From contig NZ_CP071634.1 in NCBI RefSeq assembly GCF_017357385.1, positions 372,001 through 436,000 of the forward strand: a stretch of DNA of 64,000 nucleotides. Direction: 5' to 3'. The DNA comes from Rhizobium sp. NZLR1. GTDB lineage: Bacteria; Pseudomonadota; Alphaproteobacteria; Rhizobiales; Rhizobiaceae. Each line of letters opens with the position of its first letter. Position 1 is the stretch's first letter. Of this stretch, positions 50,425 to 58,324 are shown one piece after another. The translations under genes and the position numbers were made by a program. The notes beneath the pieces are model-generated. The model did no database searches. It saw only the letters and a list, made by a program, of their open reading frames with translations, and was not told where the DNA came from.

Positions 50425-52830
50425 TCACCGTAATTCCGCAGTCACCCTGAAAATGCCGCCGGCCGAAGCGTCCGAGCAGACGACGAAGGTCGAGCCCTCC
50501 TGCGCCATGAAGGCGACATTGCCGCCGGCCTCGCAGGGGGTGGCGCTCCATTGCAGGATGATGTCGCCATTGTCGGGCAGTTTTTCCGTCGCGAGCTTCG
50601 TCGCACTGGCCATCCACTCGGTTGCCGACGGCAGGTGAACGGGCGTGTTCAGCTGCTTCGACAACCAGGCAGTATAGGTCTGAGCCACGGCAAGCGGCAC
50701 GTCGTCGGCCGGCTGCTGCGGATTGTCGCTGTATGCCTGCGCTGAGGCGGGATCGGAATTGGCGGTGTAATATGCCGCCATCTCGGCGCGAGTGACGGCC
50801 TTCGCCTGCATGCAGAAGGATTTTTCGACTTTGACGGCGCCATTGGCAACGCCGAGCATGCCGCCAAGCTCTTTCATCGAAGCGGTCATCAGCCGCACAT
50901 TGTCGAGCGAATAGCTTCCCGCCGGCACAGTCTCGAAGGCCAGGGTCGGCGAAACCGGGCAGAAGCCGCGCGCCGACAGCGCCTCGAGATCGGCAAGGAT
51001 CGGTTTGTAGGCGACCACCGCTATTTTATAGGCCTCGGCGCTATATCGGCCATCGGCCTCGCTGATCTTCGGCGCGAGTGATACAAGCGTCGGATCGGCT
51101 GCACCGGCGCGCGTCGTGATCGAGGCGTTGAGATCGGCGACCTTTTGCTTTAGCGCCGTCGCCTCGTCCTTCGACGCCATGACGTCGGCGATGATGGCGG
51201 CAAGGAGTTTGGCGGCGTCGCCATAGCCTGATGTCGCCGCCGGCATCTGCCATTGTTCAGCCTTGGCCTTTGCCTCGGTCATCAACCCGCTCGCCTTGGC
51301 GACATCCGGACTATCGCCGGCGCCGATGCGATTGACCGTCTCGCGCTTCGCCGCCGCGTCTTTTTCGGCCGCCGTCAGCGCCGTGAGTGCCTTGGCGAGA
51401 TCGTTAAAACCGGTCTTCGATGCGTCGTAGCCGTCGACGGCCGCATGCATTTGCTTGGCCGTAGCGCTGTCGGCAGCAGCCTTCATCTTGGCATCGGCGT
51501 CGGCAAAAGCCGGCGCCTTGTCGCCGCCGGCAGTCGAAGCGGCGGCTTTCGCCTTTTCGGCGTTCTCCTTTGAGATGGCGATCAGCGCATTGCCGAGATT
51601 GATCGCGGCAGACTGGTAACCCGGAAGGGCCTTTTCGTAGTCTTCATCCTTCAGCAGGGCATCGGCAGAGGTCAGTGCCGAGGCGCCGGTGTCATAGGAG
51701 AGCTTCGCCTGGTCACTGGCCGGCCGCTCCGGCGCCTTGGCGGCGATCGCCTGCTGTTTGCGGCTTTCGGCCTCCTTCTTCCAGACGCCGACATCGGCAA
51801 CGAGTTTCGGATCCGGGCGCAGCAGCTTCGGAATAGTGACGACGCCGACGCCGATGCAGATCAACAGCAGGGCTGCGATCATGGAGATTTTGACAGGCGT
51901 CCACTTTTTCGGTTTCGGCGCCTCCTGTTGCTGCTGCATGCCGCCGCGCGGATCCCACGACATCGGCTGGATGCCGGTCGTCACCCTTGTGTATTCGCCG
52001 AGCGCATCGGCGCCGGTGCGCGGCCGCTGGGCCGGGTCGCGGCTCAGCATCCGCTCGATCAGGCTTGCCAGACCCTCGGGAAAGCCGGGGATCAGCACGT
52101 CGAGGCGGGGAAAGATGTTGGAAGGATCGAGATGGATGTTCTTCCAACTCTGCTCGCGCTGGTGTTCGTCTTCCCAGACCATGACGCTATCGAAGACGCT
52201 GTTATAGGTCTGCCGCGGCAGGAAAAGCTTGTAGGCGATCATGCCCATTGCGTAGATGTCGAGAGCTGATGAGGCGGAGAAGGTGCCGCTGGCATAGATC
52301 TCCGGCGCGCCGAATTCGGGCACATAGGGCGGGATGATGTGCTCGCCGATCTTCGAGATCAGGTGCAGGTTGCCGATCCGGACCGACAGGCCGGAATAAT
52401 CCTCCGAGACGTAGATGCACTGGTCCGTCAGCGCGTTGTGGGCATAACCGGCGCCGTGCAGCGTCGCCAGGCCTTCGAGGATGTGGCGGCCGATCTCGGC
52501 GGCGCGCTCGTAGGCCACCATTTCGGTTTCGTCGAGATATTGGTGCAGCGTCTTCGACGGCCGTTTCTCGACGATATAAAAATTGTCGTCTTCCGGCGAC
52601 GGCGGGATGAGGTCCTCGATTTCGACGAAGCGGCGGGCGGTCAGCGATTTGGCCTCGTTGATGGAGGTCCAGACCCGCTCGAAACGCGCCTTGTCCAATT
52701 TTAACGCCACATCGGGGGCGACGATAAAGACCGCATGGTCCATCCGCTTGTCCTGGGCGGGATAGACGATGAACTCGTTCTCATAGACCGGCTCGCCGAT
52801 CGTGTAGCGGGCGATCAGATCACTTCTCAT
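50425..52830 (-). CDS. Membrane pseudokinase with FGE-sulfatase-like outer domain
   Basis: An 801-residue protein. Residues ~5-280 have the Ser/Thr kinase fold (FGAPEIYASGTF, SALDIYAMGMIAYKL, LSRDPAQRPRTGADAL), but the HRD motif is HNA (~131-133), DFG is GNL (~153-155) and no VAIK-type lysine is evident, so it should not phosphorylate. One membrane helix lies at ~316-334, then a long Ala/Lys helical periplasmic stalk (~345-620). The end (~622-801) resembles the formylglycine-generating-enzyme fold (VPLAVAQTYTAWLSKQLNTP, LPSATEWMASA, GIFRVTAEL). ATG 52830 has AGGGGGA eight bases upstream. Last gene of the five-gene operon, 96 bp after the serpin. Likely a transmembrane sensor or adaptor. Confidence 0.78.
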   Translation of the reverse strand: MRSDLIARYTIGEPVYENEFIVYPAQDKRMDHAVFIVAPDVALKLDKARFERVWTSINEAKSLTARRFVEIEDLIPPSPEDDNFYIVEKRPSKTLHQYLDETEMVAYERAAEIGRHILEGLATLHGAGYAHNALTDQCIYVSEDYSGLSVRIGNLHLISKIGEHIIPPYVPEFGAPEIYASGTFSASSALDIYAMGMIAYKLFLPRQTYNSVFDSVMVWEDEHQREQSWKNIHLDPSNIFPRLDVLIPGFPEGLASLIERMLSRDPAQRPRTGADALGEYTRVTTGIQPMSWDPRGGMQQQQEAPKPKKWTPVKISMIAALLLICIGVGVVTIPKLLRPDPKLVADVGVWKKEAESRKQQAIAAKAPERPASDQAKLSYDTGASALTSADALLKDEDYEKALPGYQSAAINLGNALIAISKENAEKAKAAASTAGGDKAPAFADADAKMKAAADSATAKQMHAAVDGYDASKTGFNDLAKALTALTAAEKDAAAKRETVNRIGAGDSPDVAKASGLMTEAKAKAEQWQMPAATSGYGDAAKLLAAIIADVMASKDEATALKQKVADLNASITTRAGAADPTLVSLAPKISEADGRYSAEAYKIAVVAYKPILADLEALSARGFCPVSPTLAFETVPAGSYSLDNVRLMTASMKELGGMLGVANGAVKVEKSFCMQAKAVTRAEMAAYYTANSDPASAQAYSDNPQQPADDVPLAVAQTYTAWLSKQLNTPVHLPSATEWMASATKLATEKLPDNGDIILQWSATPCEAGGNVAFMAQEGSTFVVCSDASAGGIFRVTAELR

Positions 52831-52926
52831 GCACGTGTCCCCCTGCAATCATTGGCATTTCTATTCGCCGGCCATGCTCTGACTCTTTCATGCAGAACAG
52901 GATTCAGATTTCAGGCCAATCGGCCT

Positions 52927-54114
52927 TCAATCATCCTGTTCCAGAAGCGGATCGCCGATCAGGCCGGCGGCCAGCAGCAGGCCGCTTTTCGTATCGCGAA
53001 GTGCGAAGGCAAAACGGGCATCGGCGACGACGCGAACGAGCTTGGGATCGATGCTGCGTTCTGTGATCGCTGCCGTGGCTGCCGCCGCCTCCGTGCCGTT
53101 TTCGTCAACCTTGATCATCGTCTTCTGAAGAACGCGCGACAAGCGAATGTTTTCCTTGGTGAAACCCGGGAAGGTGGCATGCTTGGCCTTTTCGGGCGTC
53201 AGTCCCATCGCATTCAGTATCGGCATCAAATCACGCCCGTCGTTCAGGGAAAAGCGGGGCAGGAAGATTTCACCCTTGGCCGCTTCGAATTTTTCGCCCT
53301 GCAGCCAGGAGGTAAGCGCCTTCAGGTCGGCGCCGGCGACACCTTTGCCGGAGCGCGCCGCCACCACGACCATGCTGTAGCTTTCGCCGGCATAAGCAAG
53401 GTCGACGGCGGCAAATTTATCGTCGAAGCGGAATTTCTGCCCATCGCCGGCAAGATGCATCATCGGCACCGAAATCGTCGAACCGTCCGGCCGCTGAAAG
53501 GGGCTCGCCGGGCTTTCCCGCTCGAAAGAGGTCTTCCAACGCGCCTTGAAGGACAGCGCGCCGAGGCTGACGAAACCGCCGCCGGGCGGCGCGTCGAGCA
53601 TGACGGGAATGGCGCCGCGCGTCGTCTCTTTGACCCAGAGGTTGATGTGCTCGACCGATGCCGGTCCGTCGAGATCCTCGATCGAGGGCTTGATGCGGTG
53701 GGTGGCGAGCATCGAGAGCGCGTCGGGGACGAGCACCAGCTTATCGTCGAAGACGATCGCAACAGCCGTCGCCAAAGACGCATCCGCGGCGGCCGGCTTC
53801 TCCTGTGACATCGCGTCAAGCACCGTCTCCGGCCCCTTCACCTCGCTGCCGAAGCCGAGGCCTTTGGCGATTGCGGCCTTGCCTTCGGCGGAGGCGCCGA
53901 GGCTGGCAAGGCCGAGGGCTGCTGCAAGGCTTGCCGGCGACACCATGATATTAGCCGCACCCTCCTTTGCCAGCGTGCGGTCGATCAGCTCGGCGGCGAG
54001 CCCGGCCTGGGCGGCGAGCATCGATTTGCCGTCGCCGGAGTTGTCGGCATGGGCGGCTGAGGCGAGCGTCAGCAGGGAAGCGGCAAGACCCGCCAGCAGC
54101 GTGGATTTCGGCAT
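52927..54114 (-). CDS. Periplasmic serpin (inhibitory type)
   Basis: A 395-residue serpin with a signal peptide (cleavage near AHA-DN). NIMVSPASLAAALGLASLGA is the serpin helix B region, and the reactive-loop hinge VDENGTEAAAATAA (~336-349) has Gly at P15, Thr at P14 and small residues P12-P9, as required for loop insertion in inhibitory serpins. Counting from Gly340, P2-P1-P1' are Arg353-Ser354-Ile355; a one-residue loop shift would put Arg at P1. GAGGAGGG precedes the ATG, and the gene starts 13 bp after the trypsin-caspase gene. Its natural target could be that protease. Confidence 0.85.
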   Translation of the reverse strand: MPKSTLLAGLAASLLTLASAAHADNSGDGKSMLAAQAGLAAELIDRTLAKEGAANIMVSPASLAAALGLASLGASAEGKAAIAKGLGFGSEVKGPETVLDAMSQEKPAAADASLATAVAIVFDDKLVLVPDALSMLATHRIKPSIEDLDGPASVEHINLWVKETTRGAIPVMLDAPPGGGFVSLGALSFKARWKTSFERESPASPFQRPDGSTISVPMMHLAGDGQKFRFDDKFAAVDLAYAGESYSMVVVAARSGKGVAGADLKALTSWLQGEKFEAAKGEIFLPRFSLNDGRDLMPILNAMGLTPEKAKHATFPGFTKENIRLSRVLQKTMIKVDENGTEAAAATAAITERSIDPKLVRVVADARFAFALRDTKSGLLLAAGLIGDPLLEQDD

Positions 54115-54127
54115 GCTTCCCTCCTCT

Positions 54128-56689
54128 TCAGCGGATGCGATAGAATTTGGAATCGAACGACCATTTGCCTTGGCCGCCAGTCTCGTCGTCGCCGACGATC
54201 CTCAGGCTGCGGGCGAGGTCGTAGACATAGTTGAAGGCGGCGCGCTGGCCGACCAGCGGGGTCGGCACATCCGGCAGGTCGAGCACTTCGATCGGCTTGT
54301 CGCTGAGGATGGCGACGACCATGCCGACGCCGGAAGGTCCCTCCACCACATATTCGAAGCCGGTATAGGGATTGCGCGCATCGGGCACGACGACCGGCCG
54401 GGCCGGATCGAGCCGGTTGTCGCCGCTCTTGGCTGATGGTTTCAGCCCCATCGAGCGCTTGTTCGGGTAAAGCTGCGTCAGCTTGCCGGAGGCATCGATA
54501 TCGACCAGGATCAGATAGCCGGACTTCTTGGTCGACACCCGCATCGCCACCTTGTCGCCGATGCCGACCGAGGTGCCAGGCAACACGTCGACGGCAACGC
54601 CGGCCTCATTGTCGCTTTTCAGCGTGTTCTCGACGGCGGCGAGCGGGGTTTTTGCCTCCTCGCCGGTGATGACATCGCGGCCGAGCGCATCCGGCTGGCC
54701 ATAAAACTGTGGGACCGGCGTGAAGCGGCAATCGTCGGCATGGGTTCGGCAATATTCGTCGGATTTGCGCCGGACATAATCAAGCAGGGCGGCATTGCTG
54801 ACATTCGGCTTGTCGGCGGCGCGCGCCACGCCATCCTCAACGCCTTCGATGAAGCGGCGGGTGAAGACGCCGCCCGGCGGCTTGGCCTCGCGGTCGACGA
54901 GCGCCCATTGGCCTGAATTGACCGCCGACCAGACCATGGCGTTTTCGCCGCCGAACGAGAATTTCGCTTCCGTGCCTGATTTGTTCGGCGGTTCGAGCGC
55001 AGCCAGCGCCGGACCGAGGCAACGGACGTTGCCGCCGCTTGGCGCCGCCACCGCGCTGCGGCTGCCCGGCCCGACATGGCAGGCATCGATCAGCAGCGTG
55101 ACGCGGCGGTCCTTGAGGCTGTTCAGCCGTGCGGCGATTTCGGTTTCGCGGATCTGATTGGTGACCGTTACCTTGCCGGCCTCGCGCACCAGCTTGGCGT
55201 CGGCTGCAACAAGCGTCGGGCTGGTCGTCGCCTCGGCGCCCATTTCCTCGGAACCTTGCCCACTGAAATAAAGGAAGACCCGGCTTCCAGGTGTCGACTG
55301 GCGCACCAGCCAGTCGTCGATTTCGGCAAGGATCGCCTCGCGGCTGGCCTTGCGGTTGGTCAGCGTGTGGATCTGTTCCGGGCGGTAGGCGAGCGTCTTC
55401 ACGAGGAAGAGCTGCATCGACTTCACATCGCTGGCAGAACCGGTCAGTTTCGCCTCGCGCATCTCATAATCGTCGATGCCGATCAGCAGCACGCGGTCGC
55501 CGGGAGAGCTTTCGATCGCGGGCGCCTGAGCAACGGGTGTTTGGGCAGCAGGCGTCTGGACCACAGGCGGCTGGACGGCGGGTGTCTGGACTGCAGGCGG
55601 CTGGGCGGCGGGTTCGCCGGTGGGGGCGTCTGGCGTTTCGGTCGTGGCGGCAGGCGCGCTATCGCCGGCGGGAGGGGTGGTGATGGCGAGGTTGGCGAGT
55701 TTCTGGCCGGACTGTCTCAGCTTCGTCCCAGCGCCGGCGCTGGTGGTGGTCGAGGCGACCTGATCGCCGGCGGCTGAAGCTTCGACATTCGGCACATCGC
55801 CCTCGGTCTTGGCGGCGATCCAGTCGCGGAAGGCGGCGACGCGGGTATAGACGCCGTAATGTTTAGCCTCGGCGCAGCCGGCACCCCAGCTGACGATGCC
55901 GAGCTGGATCCAGCTCTTGTCGGGGCGCTGCGCAACCAGCGGGCCGCCGCTGTCGCCCTGGCAGGCATCCTTGCCGCCTTCGGCATAACCGGCGCAGACA
56001 TTGCGCTCGTCGATCGGGTTCATCCGCATCGAGCTGTCGCGATAGGCGGCGCGGCAATCCTCGCGCGGAACGATCGGCAGCTCGACTTCCTGCAGCTCGG
56101 TCGGCAGGTATTTGTCGTCCCAGCCGTGATCGGCCTTGGTATAACCCCAGCCTGTGACGACAGCCATGTGACCGGCGGCCTCGACCTCGTCATCCCCCGC
56201 CGAGGCGAGGACTGCAGGCCTGGAGACGGCGGGTTCGGCAAGCTTGATCAGGGCGATGTCGTTGGCAAAGACCTTGCGGTCGAAATCCTCATGGATGACC
56301 ACGTCTTCGACGGCAAGGCCGGGTTTATCCGGTCCGTCGACGGATATGACCTTGTCGATCTTCGACTTGCCCTCGACGATCAACAGGTCGCGGGCGAACA
56401 GATCCTGCTTGCCGGAGCGGCCGCTGGTGACGCAATGGGCGGCGGTCAAGATCCAGCGCGGCGCAATCAGCGAGCCGCCGCAATGGCCGCCGAAGCGACC
56501 GCGCTGTTCGGGATCGGGCGCCAGGATCTTGACCTGCCAGGGCCATTCGCCCTTCTTCGCAGCCTGGCCGCCGATGACACGGCCGCCATCCTCGCCGGCG
56601 AAATCGGTATCCTGCTGGCCCAGCGCAGGCGCAGCCAGGAGCAGCATGACGGAGGCAATAGTCAGGACCTTGCTGATCGACGCGCTCAT
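54128..56689 (-). CDS. Trypsin-like protease fused to a caspase-like domain and DUF4384
   Basis: An 853-residue exported protein (signal peptide to ~ALG-QQ). Residues ~37-293 are a chymotrypsin-fold protease: His85 (LTAAHC), Asp144 (NDIALIKL), Ser247 (GDSGGP) and Asp241 in the S1 position, predicting cleavage after Arg/Lys; the zymogen site is R37-VIGG, suited to self-activation. A Pro/Ala/Gln/Thr linker (~335-392) leads to a caspase fold (~398-560) with Cys537 (LLIDACHVG), but the His motif reads FSGQGS, so the dyad is incomplete. A DUF4384 domain (~710-800) ends the chain. Overlaps the caspase gene upstream (ATGA). Confidence 0.88.
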   Translation of the reverse strand: MSASISKVLTIASVMLLLAAPALGQQDTDFAGEDGGRVIGGQAAKKGEWPWQVKILAPDPEQRGRFGGHCGGSLIAPRWILTAAHCVTSGRSGKQDLFARDLLIVEGKSKIDKVISVDGPDKPGLAVEDVVIHEDFDRKVFANDIALIKLAEPAVSRPAVLASAGDDEVEAAGHMAVVTGWGYTKADHGWDDKYLPTELQEVELPIVPREDCRAAYRDSSMRMNPIDERNVCAGYAEGGKDACQGDSGGPLVAQRPDKSWIQLGIVSWGAGCAEAKHYGVYTRVAAFRDWIAAKTEGDVPNVEASAAGDQVASTTTSAGAGTKLRQSGQKLANLAITTPPAGDSAPAATTETPDAPTGEPAAQPPAVQTPAVQPPVVQTPAAQTPVAQAPAIESSPGDRVLLIGIDDYEMREAKLTGSASDVKSMQLFLVKTLAYRPEQIHTLTNRKASREAILAEIDDWLVRQSTPGSRVFLYFSGQGSEEMGAEATTSPTLVAADAKLVREAGKVTVTNQIRETEIAARLNSLKDRRVTLLIDACHVGPGSRSAVAAPSGGNVRCLGPALAALEPPNKSGTEAKFSFGGENAMVWSAVNSGQWALVDREAKPPGGVFTRRFIEGVEDGVARAADKPNVSNAALLDYVRRKSDEYCRTHADDCRFTPVPQFYGQPDALGRDVITGEEAKTPLAAVENTLKSDNEAGVAVDVLPGTSVGIGDKVAMRVSTKKSGYLILVDIDASGKLTQLYPNKRSMGLKPSAKSGDNRLDPARPVVVPDARNPYTGFEYVVEGPSGVGMVVAILSDKPIEVLDLPDVPTPLVGQRAAFNYVYDLARSLRIVGDDETGGQGKWSFDSKFYRIR

Positions 56690-58302
56690 AGCTTGGCTCC
56701 GGCGGAGGTATAGAGGACCGTAAATCCGAGGCGGGCGCCCTCGGGCAGGAATTCGCCGAGCCGCCTGGCGATGTTGCCGGCGGTGCGGCGCCTGTCGTTC
56801 TGTTTCAGGAACTCGACGAGCTCGGGCATTGGCTTTTCCGAGGTGACGGCAACCAAGAGATCGGTGCCGAACGGGGCGACGACGGAAAGATCGAGATCGA
56901 AGCTCGCCGGCATCTGCGCATCGCCATCCTTCTCGCCGGGATAGAGGAACTGCACGGTGCCATCGCCGGTGACGTCGAAGAGCACCAGCTTGCGGCCCGC
57001 TAGATCGGAAATCGCGACGCCGACACGCTCGCCCTCGCGATGGACGGTGTCGGACGGGGTGACGCGCACGGTCTGCGGATTAACCTCCGACAGCCGCTTC
57101 AGCGTGTCGAGCGCGGCCATCCGGTCGACGACGAAAGGCATGTCGCCGGCACCGATGCCGGAGGCGACGACATCGCCGCCGGCAATCGCCTCGCGCTTTT
57201 CCGGATCGAAGACAATGTCGGCATTCGCACCCTCTGTCAGCTTGAACGGCGTGATGGCCGGTCCAATGCCCTGCAGCACCGGTGCGGCGCCGAGGGCGGC
57301 AACGCCGATCGGCGCGGGCTCGGCGGGCGGCGGAGTGCTTGATTTCGCTACTTCTGTCGTCGTTCCCGCCCCTTCGTAATGGTAGACCACCGCGCGGTCG
57401 AGATCGGTTCCCGGCGGGCTTTCGGTAAAAATGTTCTGTCGCTGATCGGTGAACTGATAGACCGACTGGCGCACATATTCGAAGAGTTCGCGGCGGCTGA
57501 CGGCGCCGTCGCCGTTGCGGTCGGCCGCCCCTTCGAAGGCGCGGGCGGTGGCATAACTCAGCGCGCCGCGTTTCTGCGGAATGCCGGGAATGGATATCTC
57601 CGGCGATTTGGTGTTGTCGTCGACGGCGGCGAGGAAGGTCAGCCGTTTGAAATCGAAGCCGGTGGAAAGCGCATCCGCCGTCGTCGAGATCGGCGCGAGA
57701 TCGTCCTCCTCGATCGTATAGGACGGCGCCTGGCGCCAGGTGATCGCGGCGCCGCGCGGATCGACATCGCGGGTCAGGCCGCCGGCATGGCAGGTATCGG
57801 CGATGAAGACGACATCGGCGCCCTTGGCCTCGAGGTTGCGGATCAGCACCTTGAATTCGTCGCCGAAGATGCGTTCGCGCGATCCCGGCAGCCGGGTATC
57901 GAAGCCGGCGAGCACATAGACCTCGTCGCGGCCGCTCGGCTTCGAGCCCTTGACGCGCTCCGGCTCGCTCGACCCGTGGCCGGCGATGCCGAGCACGACG
58001 AGATCGCCGGCCCCTGCCCGCTCGGTGACGGCTTCGATCGCATGGAAGATGCCCTCGCGGTCGGCCTCGCCGTTCTTCAGCAGCGTCATGTCCTCGACGC
58101 CGACCGAGCGCAGCGAAAGCGAAAGATCCTCGGCATCGGCGACGGCGCCATGCAGCGGTGGAACGTTGCGGTAGAGGTCGATGCCGATCAGCACGGCTCG
58201 GACGGCGCCGCGATCGGGCGCTTCGATCGTCCTTGCCAGGCTGTTGGTGGCCGCCAGGCTGAGGAGGGCAAATGCGGCGGCCATGGAAACGGATGCGGAC
58301 AT
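56686..58302 (-). CDS. Exported caspase-like peptidase with EF-hand loop and DUF4384
   Basis: A 538-residue C14-type protein with signal peptide (cleavage near SLA-RT). Catalytic His109 (GIAGHGSSEP) and Cys171 (IADTCHAGG) are both present. Residues 261-272 (DRNGDGAVSRRE) form a complete EF-hand calcium loop, an unusual insertion suggesting calcium activation as in metacaspases. The C-terminal part (~390-500) looks like DUF4384 (GDGTVQFLYPGEKDG). ATG 58302 has GGGAG seven bases upstream; a TTG two codons earlier is less likely. Metacaspase-like enzymes cut after Arg/Lys, matching the trypsin and serpin specificities nearby. Confidence 0.85.
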   Translation of the reverse strand: MSASVSMAAAFALLSLAATNSLARTIEAPDRGAVRAVLIGIDLYRNVPPLHGAVADAEDLSLSLRSVGVEDMTLLKNGEADREGIFHAIEAVTERAGAGDLVVLGIAGHGSSEPERVKGSKPSGRDEVYVLAGFDTRLPGSRERIFGDEFKVLIRNLEAKGADVVFIADTCHAGGLTRDVDPRGAAITWRQAPSYTIEEDDLAPISTTADALSTGFDFKRLTFLAAVDDNTKSPEISIPGIPQKRGALSYATARAFEGAADRNGDGAVSRRELFEYVRQSVYQFTDQRQNIFTESPPGTDLDRAVVYHYEGAGTTTEVAKSSTPPPAEPAPIGVAALGAAPVLQGIGPAITPFKLTEGANADIVFDPEKREAIAGGDVVASGIGAGDMPFVVDRMAALDTLKRLSEVNPQTVRVTPSDTVHREGERVGVAISDLAGRKLVLFDVTGDGTVQFLYPGEKDGDAQMPASFDLDLSVVAPFGTDLLVAVTSEKPMPELVEFLKQNDRRRTAGNIARRLGEFLPEGARLGFTVLYTSAGAKL

Positions 58303-58324
58303 GGCCAAACTCCCCTCGCCCCGG

